DNA of 64,000 bases, from contig JAPDNP010000001.1 in NCBI GenBank assembly GCA_025989215.1, positions 744,001 through 808,000 of the forward strand, in the 5' to 3' direction. Positions 17,621 through 25,872 of the stretch are shown piece by piece. Below the pieces are notes generated by a model. It saw only the letters and a list, made by a program, of their open reading frames with translations. It ran no database searches and had not been told where the DNA came from. Source of the stretch: Neisseriaceae bacterium JH1-16. Its GTDB lineage: Bacteria > Pseudomonadota > Gammaproteobacteria > Burkholderiales > Chromobacteriaceae. Numbering within the stretch: position 1 is the first letter of the stretch; each line of letters starts with the position of its first letter. The position numbers were made by a program, and so were the translations under genes.

Positions 17621-18967
17621 ATGACTACAGCCCACACAACCCTAGTTCCGACACGACGTTGGCGCATCGGCGGCCTGCTCGGCATCGGCGTCCTGGTCAA
17701 TTACTTCGATCGCATCAGCCTGTCGGTCGCGGCCCCGCAGTTGCAACACGAATTCCATCTGAGCGCCGGCGATCTTGGCCTGTTATTCAGCGCCTTTTTC
17801 TGGACCTATGCGGTGCTGCAGATTCCCACCGGCATGGTGCTCGACCGTTTCGGCGTCACCCGGGTGGGGCGCTGGGGGGCCTTCCTGTGGGGAATCGCGG
17901 CGACACTGACCGCCTGTGCCGGCGGTTTCGGCGGCGTGTTCCTGGCCAGGGCCTTGCTGGGGGTCGCAGAGGCGCCGGGCTTCCCGGTCAGCTCTAAGGC
18001 GACCGGCTACTGGTTCCCGCGCCGCGAACGGGCGATGGCGACCGCGATCTTCGATGCCGCCGCCAAGTTCTCGAATGTCATCGGGGTGCCGATGGTCGCG
18101 CTGGCCGTCGTGCACCTGGGCTGGCGCTGGGGGTTCGGCATCTCCGCGCTGCTGAGCCTGGCCTATTTCGTCGCCTTCTATGTCATCTATCGCGACCCGA
18201 GTGCGGACCCGAAGCTGAGCCGGGCCGAGCATGACTACATCGTGCAGGGCGGCGCCACATCGGAAGGGGTCAGCCAGGGCGGCTCGCTGCACCTGCTGGG
18301 CTACCTGCTCAAGCAGCGCAAGATCTGGGGCCTGTCGATCGGTTTTGCCGCCTACGGCTACGTGTTCTACTTGTTCCTGACCTGGCTGCCCGGCTATCTG
18401 GTGCAGACGATGCACATGAGCATCCTCAAGTCGGCCTCGTTCGCGGCGGTGCCGTGGGTCTTTGCCACCCTGGCCGATATCTTGGTCGGCGGCTGGCTGA
18501 TCGATCACCTGATAGGCAAGGGCTACAACGAGACGCGGGTGCGCAAGGGGGTGCTGCTCGCCGGCATGTGCTGCGGCCTGGCCGTGTTCGGGGCCACCAC
18601 GACCACCGACCCCTACATCGCGATTCTGTGGATTACCGTCGCCTTGAGCGGGCTTGCCGCGGCGGCCCCGGTGGGCTGGTCGCTGCCGTCGCTGATCGCG
18701 CCCCATGGTGGCACCGGTACGGTCGGCGGCATCATGAATTTCGCCAACAATCTGATGGGGGCGGTGGCCCCCATCGTGACCGGCTATATCGTCGGTGCGA
18801 CCCACTCGTTCACCAATGCCTTCCTGGTAGCGGGCGCAGTGTTGCTGGTCGGGGTGTTTGCCTTCGTGTTCCTGCTCGGCCCCATCGAGCCGATCCCGGA
18901 GCCGCGCAAGAAGGACGCGATGCCGGACGGGGCGGCCATTGCCGGCGGCTCTTCCGGCCGCGGCTGA
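17621..18967 (+). CDS. MFS transporter (anion:cation symporter type), probable gluconate/sugar-acid permease
   Basis: The 448-residue, 12-segment permease resembles the DgoT/GudP/ExuT-like sugar-acid transporters: NYFDRISLSVAAPQLQ, LQIPTGMVLDRFGVTRVGRWG and GVAEAPGFPVSSKATGYWFPRRERAMA. It has a strong GAGGAG site and follows gntK closely, then a terminator. Most bacteria pair GntK with a GntP-family permease; here an unrelated MFS carrier is in that place. Gluconate as substrate is inferred from operon context. Confidence 0.88.
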   Translation: MTTAHTTLVPTRRWRIGGLLGIGVLVNYFDRISLSVAAPQLQHEFHLSAGDLGLLFSAFFWTYAVLQIPTGMVLDRFGVTRVGRWGAFLWGIAATLTACAGGFGGVFLARALLGVAEAPGFPVSSKATGYWFPRRERAMATAIFDAAAKFSNVIGVPMVALAVVHLGWRWGFGISALLSLAYFVAFYVIYRDPSADPKLSRAEHDYIVQGGATSEGVSQGGSLHLLGYLLKQRKIWGLSIGFAAYGYVFYLFLTWLPGYLVQTMHMSILKSASFAAVPWVFATLADILVGGWLIDHLIGKGYNETRVRKGVLLAGMCCGLAVFGATTTTDPYIAILWITVALSGLAAAAPVGWSLPSLIAPHGGTGTVGGIMNFANNLMGAVAPIVTGYIVGATHSFTNAFLVAGAVLLVGVFAFVFLLGPIEPIPEPRKKDAMPDGAAIAGGSSGRG

Positions 18968-18990
18968 GTTTCCCGCTCTCTGGCTCCAAC

Positions 18991-19000
18991 GTTGGCCGAA
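18991..19000 (+). repeat. GTTGGCCGAA intergenic motif, locus 1
   Basis: One copy of the recurring motif directly abuts the terminator after the MFS gene. It is the leftmost of eight intergenic loci. Confidence 0.5.
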
Positions 19001-19030
19001 AGCCGCCCGGACTCCGGGCGGCTTTTTGTT
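19001..19030 (+). terminator. Rho-independent terminator of the gluconate operon
   Basis: The stem AGCCGCCCGG / CCGGGCGGCT with a short loop is followed by TTTT, 33 bases after the permease stop codon. Confidence 0.9.
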
Positions 19031-19060
19031 TAGGCCGGGGTAGAGCATCGACCGTGCGCG

Positions 19061-19561
19061 CTACAGCAACACCGGGCGGTCGGGCAACTCATTCGAACGC
19101 TTGCCGGCCGCCGGGAAGTGTGTCGTCAGGCAGTGGGTCGTCGCGCGTATTCCTGCCACGGCGCCGTCCTCGAAGCGCCCCGCCTTGAAGGCCGCCTCCA
19201 TGGCCCGGCAGATGTTCCGCCACTCAGGTTCGCCGACCCTGGCGTGTATCCCGCGGTCTGCGATGATCTCGACGCCCCGGTCCGCCAGCAACACGTAGAT
19301 GAGCACGCCGTTGTTCTGCTCGGTGTCCCACACCCGCAGCAGGGAGAACACCTCGAGGGCGCGTTCTCTGCTCGACTGCCCGCGCCACAGCGCCGCGCTG
19401 TGCAGCGCTCCCTCTACGGCAAAGCGAATCTGTCCGACGTGGGCGAGCTCGCTCGCCTTGATCTCCGTCTCGATGGCGTTCAGGGTGCGGAGTGGAAAAG
19501 CGTGACGCACTTGCCAGTGGGTCATGGCGAGATGCCGGGCGATACGCGCAAGACGATTCAC
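19061..19561 (-). CDS. TPM-domain protein
   Basis: The 166-residue protein has a TPM (Psb32-like) domain: FPLRTLNAIETEIKASE, VWDTEQNNGVLIYVLLADRGVEIIADRGI and the conserved C-terminal tail with an FEDGAVAGIR segment. It lacks a signal peptide. The GTG start at 19561 has GGAGGTGG upstream and shares one base with the stop of the preceding TPM gene, so translation is probably coupled. It is the last gene of a lemA-TPM-TPM operon. The molecular role of TPM proteins in such operons is not established. Confidence 0.82.
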   Translation of the reverse strand: MNRLARIARHLAMTHWQVRHAFPLRTLNAIETEIKASELAHVGQIRFAVEGALHSAALWRGQSSRERALEVFSLLRVWDTEQNNGVLIYVLLADRGVEIIADRGIHARVGEPEWRNICRAMEAAFKAGRFEDGAVAGIRATTHCLTTHFPAAGKRSNELPDRPVLL

Positions 19562-20418
19562 TACCACCTCCCCGAGGCGCCGCCGCCCCCAAAGTCGCCG
19601 CCACCACCGCTGAATCCTCCGCCTCCCGGTCCGCCGTCCCCGCCAAAGCCGCCACCGCTTTGCCAGCCGCCGAGCCGACCGATGCCGCCGCCGAACAGGG
19701 TGAAGACAAATGCGACCAGCCCCATGCCGATCGCCGCCGAGAGCGCTCCGACCAGCAGCCAAACGAGCAAGGCCGCCCCACCGCCCATGGCGATGGCCGC
19801 CGGCAATCGACCGAGCAGGGCTCGTAGCACGCCCCCCACCACGAACAACAAGAGAAAGATGACCGGCAGCGCATGACCGAATCCGCCGGTGCTGCGGGTA
19901 TTCGGGCGGACCGGGGCCGGCAGGGGCTCACCGTTTACGACACTGATCATGCGGTCGATCCCGGCATCGATGCCGCCGTAGAAGTCGCTCTGCTGGAGGC
20001 GCGGCACGATGACTTCGCTGATGATGCGCTTGCAGGTGGCGTCATTCAGCGCACCTTCCAAGCCGTAGCCGACTTCGATGCGCAGAGCATGGTCATCCTT
20101 GGCGACAATCAGCAGCGCGCCGTCATTTACCTTCTTTCGGCCAAGCTTCCATTGTTCGACGACGCGCAGCGAGTACTGTTCGATGGACTCCTCGCCAGTG
20201 CTGGGGAGAATCAGCACGGCCAGCTGGCTGCCCTTGGCCGCCTCGAAGCTTTGCAGTTTTTGCTCCAGCGCGGCCAGCTGCTGCTGAGTCAGGGTGCTGG
20301 TCTCATCGGTGACGTGGGCCTTCAGGGGCGGGACCGCTATCTGTTGCGCACCGGCGACCAGGCTCCAAACCAGGGCGGCCGAGGCGAACAGGATTCGAGC
20401 GGCCCCGATGGCAGTCAT
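19561..20418 (-). CDS. TPM-domain membrane protein (YgcG-like)
   Basis: The 285-residue protein has a signal sequence (ILFASAALVWSLVAGAQQ) and a periplasmic TPM domain (VTDETSTLTQQQLAALEQKLQSFEAAKGSQLAVLIL through GGIDAGIDRMISVVNG, about residues 35-165). Two or three membrane helices (about 180-245) and a Gly-rich tail (GGGGFSGGGGDFGGGG) follow, as in YgcG proteins. Its ATG overlaps the TAA of lemA by one base. Co-occurrence with lemA is common across bacteria. Confidence 0.88.
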   Translation of the reverse strand: MTAIGAARILFASAALVWSLVAGAQQIAVPPLKAHVTDETSTLTQQQLAALEQKLQSFEAAKGSQLAVLILPSTGEESIEQYSLRVVEQWKLGRKKVNDGALLIVAKDDHALRIEVGYGLEGALNDATCKRIISEVIVPRLQQSDFYGGIDAGIDRMISVVNGEPLPAPVRPNTRSTGGFGHALPVIFLLLFVVGGVLRALLGRLPAAIAMGGGAALLVWLLVGALSAAIGMGLVAFVFTLFGGGIGRLGGWQSGGGFGGDGGPGGGGFSGGGGDFGGGGASGRW

Positions 20419-21047
20419 TAGTAGGCCCCTTCCGGACTCCCCTTGCTTGGGGAGGGCGCGGTCCCGAAGTCCACCCGCGGCGGGGTCGAGATGGCCTTCT
20501 CATTTTCCACGGTGAAATTGGGCTTCACCTTGAAGCCAAAGCTCATGGCTGTCAGATTGGTCGGGAAGCTGCGCACGGTGACGTTGTAGTCCTGCACGGA
20601 CTTGATATAGCGGTTGCGCGCCACCGTGATGCGGTTTTCAGTGCCTTCCAGTTGAGCCTGCAAATCGCGGAAGCTGGCATCGGCCTTCAGCTGCGGATAG
20701 TTTTCCGAAACCACCAGCAGCCTGGACAGGGCGCCGGACAGCTGGGCCTGAGCCGCCTGGAACTTGGCGAATGCTTCAGCATCGTTGATCAGCTCTGGCG
20801 TGGCCTGGATGCCGCCAACCCGGGCCCGCGCAGCGGTCACTTGCTCCAGCACTTCTTTTTCGTGGCTGGCATAGCCTTTGACTGTGCTGACCAGATTGGG
20901 AACCAGGTCGGCGCGACGCTGATACTGGTTTAATACCTCGGACCAACTGGCCTTGATCTGCTCGTCTTGTGCCTGCAGGGCGTTGTAGCCGCAGCCGGTC
21001 AGGCTCAGTACCAGGGCGGCGAGCAAGACTCTCCAGAGATAGCGCAT
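20418..21047 (-). CDS. lemA: LemA family lipoprotein
   Basis: The 209-residue protein starts with a lipoprotein signal (MRYLWRVLLAALVLSLTGC, lipobox LTGC). The LemA helical domain follows: YNALQAQDEQIKASWSEVLNQYQRRADLVPNLV and TENRITVARNRYIKSVQDYNVTVRSFPTN. The start has AGGAG seven bases upstream. It is the first gene of the lemA-TPM-TPM operon on the minus strand. Envelope-associated; precise function unknown. Confidence 0.92.
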   Translation of the reverse strand: MRYLWRVLLAALVLSLTGCGYNALQAQDEQIKASWSEVLNQYQRRADLVPNLVSTVKGYASHEKEVLEQVTAARARVGGIQATPELINDAEAFAKFQAAQAQLSGALSRLLVVSENYPQLKADASFRDLQAQLEGTENRITVARNRYIKSVQDYNVTVRSFPTNLTAMSFGFKVKPNFTVENEKAISTPPRVDFGTAPSPSKGSPEGAY

Positions 21048-21646
21048 CGGGCACTCCTGTAATGAGAAAGGCATCACTATGCATCGATTAATGCTAGGTA
21101 CTGTTGGCATGCTTACAAGGAGGAGGGTGTGCCGAATTTTGTGTCAACGGACTTTCGACCGGAAACGGCGTTGCTGCACAAATCAGATAACGGACGTCAT
21201 CCCCCTTGCCCCGGGCGGGTTTATGGCATGCGTACCGTCGGGGCGGCCCAGTTGAGTGAAGCGACTCAGGGCTAACGCTGAGAGGCGTTTCATTGGGCGA
21301 CAACTGCTTGAGCAGTTCCGGCAATATCGACGCATCCCACACGCCTCTGGTCAAGAACAACCAACCGGCTGCCATGGGGCGAAAGCTGCCTTTTCCCTCA
21401 GGATCAGTTTCAACCCAAAGTAACTGTTCAGCAGCGTCTACTGGGGGTTGGAGCGATTCAATTTGAGCTTACCAAGGGAGTCATCTGAGTGTTGATGAGC
21501 CATCATCAAGAAGCGTAACAATGCCGAGGCCTTCTTGTGCCGGTTATGTCTATCGACGGGGGCGAAAGGCAACCCTCAATCGGCCCCTATCGTACGAGTT
21601 TGATATAACAGCTCGTCCCCACTCTCCAGAAGCGGAAGGAAAGGAT
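21048..21646. other. Intergenic region between lemA and the catalase-like gene
   Basis: These 599 bases separate two divergent genes. An open minus-strand frame (21094-21375) has a coding-like start but no recognisable homology. The promoters for both flanking genes should lie here, but none stands out. Confidence 0.4.
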
Positions 21647-22654
21647 ATGTACACCGAAAAAGAACATCTGCCGACATGGCCACTGGCTATAGCACTTGCC
21701 CTCGCCACGCCACATTCCTTGGCCGCGACAGCAGAAGTGACGGCAGATCAGGTTGTATCCGCTTTGGAGGGCACTTTCGGCGCACATGCGGCAGAACGCC
21801 GCAATCACATCAAGGGGAGCTGTGCAAAAGGTGAATTTATTGGGACTCCCGTTGCACGCGACTACACCCGTTCGGCGCTGTTTTCCGGCAAGTCCGTGCC
21901 GGTCGTCGCCCGTTTCTCCTTGGCCGGCGGCAACCCCAAGGTGCCCGACACGACAAAGATTGCGCGCGGTATGGCCCTGGAATTCCGGCTACCTGGCGGC
22001 AAGCTGCAGCACATGACCATGCTGAACACGCCGATGTTCGGCGCGTCGACGCCACAAACATTCTTTGACGACATTGTCTCAAAGAAACCAGACCCAGCGA
22101 CCGGCAAACCTGATCCAGAAAAAATCAAGGCATTCAAGGCAAGCCACCCGGACAGCTTGCCGCAAGCGGAATACCTGGACAAACACAATCCTCCCGTCAG
22201 CTGGGCCAACAGCAGCTACTACGGCATACACACGTTCAAGTTCGTGAATCGTGCCAACAAGACCACGCTGGTCCGTTGGCGGTTCGTTCCGCAAGACGGC
22301 GACAAGCGCTTATCCGATGATGAGCTCAAGTCCTCACCACCAAACTTCCTTGAGCAAAGGCTGATCGATCGAGTCAAACAGGGCCCAGTACGCTGGGACA
22401 TGATCCTGGCCATTGGCATCCCCGGCGACCCCGAAGACAATCCGACCGTGTTATGGCCCTCCAACCGTAAGGAGGTCAAAATCGGCACACTGACCATTAC
22501 CTCCGCCACACCACAGACAGGCGCAGAATGTGAAAAGATCAATTTCGACCCTCTCGTTATGGCTGATGGGATTGAGCCAACGAACGATCCGGTATTGCTT
22601 TTCCGCTCTCCCGCCTATGCAATTTCATTCGGCAAGCGGTTAGGAGGGAAATGA
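21647..22654 (+). CDS. Catalase-family peroxidase, periplasmic (SrpA-like)
   Basis: The 335-residue haem protein has a Sec signal (TWPLAIALALATPHSLAATA) and a compact catalase core: the distal His in RRNHIKGSCAKGEF, RFSLAGGNPKVPDTTKIARGMALEFRLPGG, and the proximal haem ligand Tyr in FRSPAYAISFGKR. It is much shorter than classical catalases, which places it with the SrpA-like catalase-related peroxidases. It probably oxidises organic substrates with peroxide in the periplasm. The ATG at 21647 follows GGAAAGGA. Confidence 0.88.
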   Translation: MYTEKEHLPTWPLAIALALATPHSLAATAEVTADQVVSALEGTFGAHAAERRNHIKGSCAKGEFIGTPVARDYTRSALFSGKSVPVVARFSLAGGNPKVPDTTKIARGMALEFRLPGGKLQHMTMLNTPMFGASTPQTFFDDIVSKKPDPATGKPDPEKIKAFKASHPDSLPQAEYLDKHNPPVSWANSSYYGIHTFKFVNRANKTTLVRWRFVPQDGDKRLSDDELKSSPPNFLEQRLIDRVKQGPVRWDMILAIGIPGDPEDNPTVLWPSNRKEVKIGTLTITSATPQTGAECEKINFDPLVMADGIEPTNDPVLLFRSPAYAISFGKRLGGK

Positions 22655-22679
22655 AAAATAGAATATGTGGATTGGGCGT

Positions 22680-22839
22680 TGTCGCATAAGTCCAGCCAAG
22701 TCACCACAGGCCGATAGCAACCTAATCCCCATAAGAAAGCCCCATCTTTGATGGGGCTTTCTTAGTGTGGCGTTGTTGCACTGCTCAGACCCGGGGCACC
22801 TGCCACCTCCTGCGGTGGCCGGGCAGGACTTATGCGACA
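22680..22839. repeat. 160-base unit bounded by 14-base inverted repeats
   Basis: TGTCGCATAAGTCC at 22680-22693 is exactly mirrored by GGACTTATGCGACA at 22826-22839. The enclosed 130 bases hold a terminator hairpin and a TTGTTGCA stretch but no open gene. It resembles a MITE or the residue of a transposable element, but no target-site duplication could be confirmed. Confidence 0.4.
22733..22763 (+). terminator. Rho-independent terminator after catalase-like gene
   Basis: The perfect 14-base stem AAGAAAGCCCCATC / GATGGGGCTTTCTT with a TTT loop reads as a terminator on either strand. Its core is nearly the same as that of the terminator at 25777. Confidence 0.85.
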
Positions 22840-23036
22840 GCGCTTTGGAGAGGCTAAGTCGAGCGGGCAGGGGCGGGGCATTCCATGCCTGAGAGCGCGT
22901 TGAGCCTTCCACTTGATGGCGCTTGTATCCAGATAGTGTAAGTGTTCGCTGAGCAGACACTGTCTCTAGCGCATCGCCGCTACAAGCCACCGAGAATTGG
23001 TCAGTCGACAGGCAAGCGTTCCGCCACCCACATACA

Positions 23037-23063
23037 AAACGGCCCACATTGATCGGACCGTTT
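23037..23063 (-). terminator. Terminator of the small gene at 23080-23292
   Basis: On the minus strand AAACGGTCC pairs with GGGCCGTTT (one G-U), then TTTT. It lies 17 bases past the stop codon of the 70-residue gene, which supports that gene being real. Confidence 0.65.
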
Positions 23064-23079
23064 GTTGATAAGCGAAAAT

Positions 23080-23292
23080 TTACTCAATGACTGCCAGTTG
23101 GCTATTCGGCAGCCAATCGGCGCCGCCGCGCGGCCAGGCGACGAGTACGCCGCGGGACTTATCGCATGCCACCACGGTGCCATCAAATTTCTCGACATGG
23201 CCAAATGGCGCATAGTTCACGCGAAATCCGGGCTGAACACGAACATTATTGCTATGAAGAAGGGACAACAGGCTGGAGATAATGTATTTCAT
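23080..23292 (-). CDS. Small hypothetical protein
   Basis: The 70-residue product is not recognised. Its C-terminal two thirds (VQPGFRVNYAPFGHVEKFDGTVVACDKSRGVLVAWPRGG) has alternating short strands that suggest a small SH3/KOW-like barrel. The N-terminus is mildly hydrophobic but is not a clear signal peptide. A good terminator follows directly. There is no adjacent partner gene. Confidence 0.5.
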   Translation of the reverse strand: MKYIISSLLSLLHSNNVRVQPGFRVNYAPFGHVEKFDGTVVACDKSRGVLVAWPRGGADWLPNSQLAVIE

Positions 23293-23709
23293 TTTTTCAG
23301 TCCAATAAGTTAGCTAGCTTCTAAACCACTGTCCTAATTGTAGCGACATGTTGTGCGGCGCAACATAAAGATTGCGACAATTTTGTTCGCTTGTGAGCTG
23401 CTCGTGTGCCCTTCCGAACATGGCATGAGCATGCCGGTTCACCGTCCAACTGTTAGTCGCAGGGGCGGGCTGGCGAAGGGTGGGCAAGCATGGATGAGAG
23501 GCGAGCGAGAGCCCGGGTTGAGGGATGACCTGCTGATGCAGAAGTGCTGGCGATGTTCTCGTGGGGGTGTTGGGTGGCAGTCAGGAACGCCGTGTCAGTT
23601 GCTGTGAAGGGAACCAGACTCACTCTTCAACTCGAGCCTCGACGGGAACGCAAGACGTGCCTTCCGCCTTACGGCTGGTAACAGCTGTTATTCAGAGCAG
23701 CCGTGACAA
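23293..23709. other. Intergenic region
   Basis: These 417 bases contain a short plus-strand frame (23353-23607) whose translation is low-complexity and unconvincing. No gene, terminator or repeat stands out. Confidence 0.4.
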
Positions 23710-24033
23710 TCAGTTATCGCTCTGGCAGGTCAGCCCGGTGCCGGCAAAGCCACCATACAGGGTCAACTGCTTCGGGTTCTTGCGCGACAGCGCATAGGTG
23801 TCAGGCAGGCTGCGGTCGTTCTCGTTCTTCGGCCAGGTCATCTGCCGCTTCTCGTCCATGAAGCCCTGATAGGTCGTCCCACCACGCACCAGCTCCACCG
23901 TCTGGCTCTGGCGGTTGTACTTGAACTTCACCTGATCGGGGCAGTGGAAGCTGCCTTGTAGCGGAGGTTGCTTGCAGGCGACACATAGCAACGCCGGCAA
24001 CAACAAGCCGGCTAGGCGGGGGAGAGTATTCAT
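23710..24033 (-). CDS. MliC-like lipoprotein (lysozyme-inhibitor type)
   Basis: The 107-residue protein has a lipoprotein signal (MNTLPRLAGLLLPALLCVAC). The short domain after it, HCPDQVKFKYNRQSQTVELVRGGTTYQGFMDEKRQ ending in LTCQ, matches the pattern of membrane-bound C-type-lysozyme inhibitors, with a Cys near each end for a disulphide. It would sit in the outer membrane and protect peptidoglycan from host lysozyme. The match is by pattern only. It stands alone on the minus strand. Confidence 0.65.
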   Translation of the reverse strand: MNTLPRLAGLLLPALLCVACKQPPLQGSFHCPDQVKFKYNRQSQTVELVRGGTTYQGFMDEKRQMTWPKNENDRSLPDTYALSRKNPKQLTLYGGFAGTGLTCQSDN

Positions 24034-24487
24034 CGGGCAAACGTTTCGGGGGAAGCGGGACACCAATATCCCCCGTCACCGAGGTGGCTGAACGCTTCTT
24101 CCAGGGCTGAAACCGGAGCATATCAGGCGGAAAACGCACCGCCACCGGAGAGAGGCCCACAGAACCATCTTTTATGACATAAAGAATGACATCAGGCTAT
24201 GGCTAAAACGCCAAGGCATTGGCACCGTTCCGCAAACGGATCATCGCCAATGGAGTTTGAGAATCAATATTTCCAACAACTCAAGAGGGACTAGAGCACC
24301 GGGGTGATTCAATACGTCACTTCCACCTAGTTAATGATTAGGTTGACTTGCATCAACCGTTACCAGCCTGCATCCGCGCAGACTCAGGGTTCTTCGCTAC
24401 GGATAGAGCCGTGGCGATTAGCGACAGCGCAGTAGAACACATGCCTGCCACACAATTCTCTCAATTTCAGAAAAGGTTGATGTTGTC
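24034..24487. other. Intergenic region upstream of the triple-RidA gene
   Basis: These 454 bases separate divergent genes. A TTGACT hexamer lies near 24348, but no matching -10 element was found. No gene is visible. Confidence 0.4.
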
Positions 24488-25759
24488 ATGAGTAACTATA
24501 ATGCAGTGTTAGCAAGAAATACGAAAAATGCTCCCACCGGCATTGGCCCCTATTCGCAGACTGTCGCGTTCTCTCATTACAATAACCTTTCGGCACAATT
24601 GCCTATCGATCCAGCGTCTGGAAAACTGGTAGCAGGCGGAGTAAAAGAGCAGGCCGATCAGTGCTTCAAAAATATCAAGGCTATCGTAGAAAGCATCGAC
24701 CATGTCCTGGACGATGTTGTCAGAATCTCCATTTTCGTTAAGAACGCATCGGATATTGATGCCGTAAACGAAGTTTATGCAACATTCTTCCCGAGCTATG
24801 CGCCTGCACTGACGACCGTTGCAGTTGCTGCTTTGCCGCTGAATGCGCTGGTACAAGTCGAAGCACTGGTTTCCAACGGCGAAGGCACCATCCCAAATGC
24901 GCCGCAGGCTGGCGATCTGGTAAAGATTGCCAAAAACTCGGAAAAAGCACCCATTAGCCCACTGTCGACTCAAACCGTCGCTTTCTCTCACTACAACAAC
25001 ATTTCGGCCCAACTGCCTATCGATCCGAAGTCGGGCACGCTGGTAGCAGGTGGAGTGAAAGAGCAGGCCGGGCAGTGCCTGAAAAACATCAAGGCCATCC
25101 TGGAAAGCATTGATGTTCCCTTTGACGACATCGTCAAAATCAACATCTTCCTTAAAAACTTCTCGGATATCGACGCCGTCAACGAAGTCTATTCGACCTT
25201 CTTCCCGGATTCGGCTATTGCCCGCGCCGTTGCCTACGTTCCGGCACGCACCGTCGTTGCCGCAGCCGGTTTGCCGTTGGATGCTTTGGTTCAGATCGAA
25301 ACTGTTGTATCGCACGGCGACGGCACCCCGCCGCAAGCGGTTGAAGACCGCCACGGCCTCATCATCTACGCACACAATACGGAAAACGCGCCGAAAGATC
25401 GGCTGTCCACCCAAACCGTGGCGTTCTCTCACTACAACCACCTGTCGGCTCAGTTGCCAGTGGAAGCTAAAACCGGCGAAATCGTGGCTGGCGGTGTGAA
25501 AGAGCAGGCTGCACAGTGCCTGAAAAACATCAAGTCCATCGTAGAGAGCATCGACCACACCCTGGACGACGTGGTTAAAGTGAATATCTTCCTGAAAAAT
25601 ATCGAAGATATTGCTGCTGTCGACGAAGCTTACACAACCTTCTTCCCTGGTGGTGTTCCTGCACGAAGAACCGTTGGTGTATCGGTCTTACCTAAAGGTG
25701 CTTTGATTCAGATCGATGTAGTTGTGGCAAACGCTGAAGGCACTCCGCCAAAAGCGTAA
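24488..25759 (+). CDS. Triple tandem RidA-domain protein
   Basis: The 423-residue protein consists of three consecutive RidA/YjgF/UK114 domains (about residues 1-137, 144-280, 289-423), each with the repeated core QTVAFSHYN-x2-SAQLP. RidA proteins usually have one such domain of about 130 residues, form trimers and hydrolyse reactive imine/enamine intermediates using an Arg in a PAR motif. Here domain 1 keeps GPYS (residues 20-23) but has PAL in place of PAR (Leu108). Domains 2 and 3 keep PAR (Arg254, Arg393) but have lost GPYS. This could be a covalent pseudo-trimer with specialised sites. It is a single-gene unit closed by a terminator. Confidence 0.9.
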   Translation: MSNYNAVLARNTKNAPTGIGPYSQTVAFSHYNNLSAQLPIDPASGKLVAGGVKEQADQCFKNIKAIVESIDHVLDDVVRISIFVKNASDIDAVNEVYATFFPSYAPALTTVAVAALPLNALVQVEALVSNGEGTIPNAPQAGDLVKIAKNSEKAPISPLSTQTVAFSHYNNISAQLPIDPKSGTLVAGGVKEQAGQCLKNIKAILESIDVPFDDIVKINIFLKNFSDIDAVNEVYSTFFPDSAIARAVAYVPARTVVAAAGLPLDALVQIETVVSHGDGTPPQAVEDRHGLIIYAHNTENAPKDRLSTQTVAFSHYNHLSAQLPVEAKTGEIVAGGVKEQAAQCLKNIKSIVESIDHTLDDVVKVNIFLKNIEDIAAVDEAYTTFFPGGVPARRTVGVSVLPKGALIQIDVVVANAEGTPPKA

Positions 25760-25776
25760 TAGGCATTATGCCCATG

Positions 25777-25805
25777 AAAAAGCCCCATCATAGATGGGGC
25801 TTTTT
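25777..25805 (+). terminator. Rho-independent terminator after triple-RidA gene
   Basis: The stem AAAAAGCCCCATC / GATGGGGCTTTTT lies 18 bases after the stop codon and may serve both strands. Confidence 0.9.
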
Positions 25806-25872
25806 GCGTTGTGTAAACATCGAATGCAACTGAGGTGCCTCCCCCGTCCTCTGGGCCCCGAAAATTTGGTGA

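Larger units (their letters stand above)
22655..23079. other. Intergenic region after catalase-like gene
   Basis: Apart from the terminator (22733-22763), the inverted-repeat unit and the terminator of the next minus-strand gene (23037-23063), nothing recognisable is present in these 425 bases. Confidence 0.45.

Noticed and set aside
21094-21375. 93-codon minus-strand frame with a coding-like start (GWLFLTRGVWDASILPELL)
   Set aside because: Open frame with plausible first half but Pro/Cys-rich second half, no ribosome site seen and no recognised homology; not reported as a gene.
23353-23607. 84-codon plus-strand frame
   Set aside because: Composition is irregular with no ribosome site or homology; treated as non-coding.
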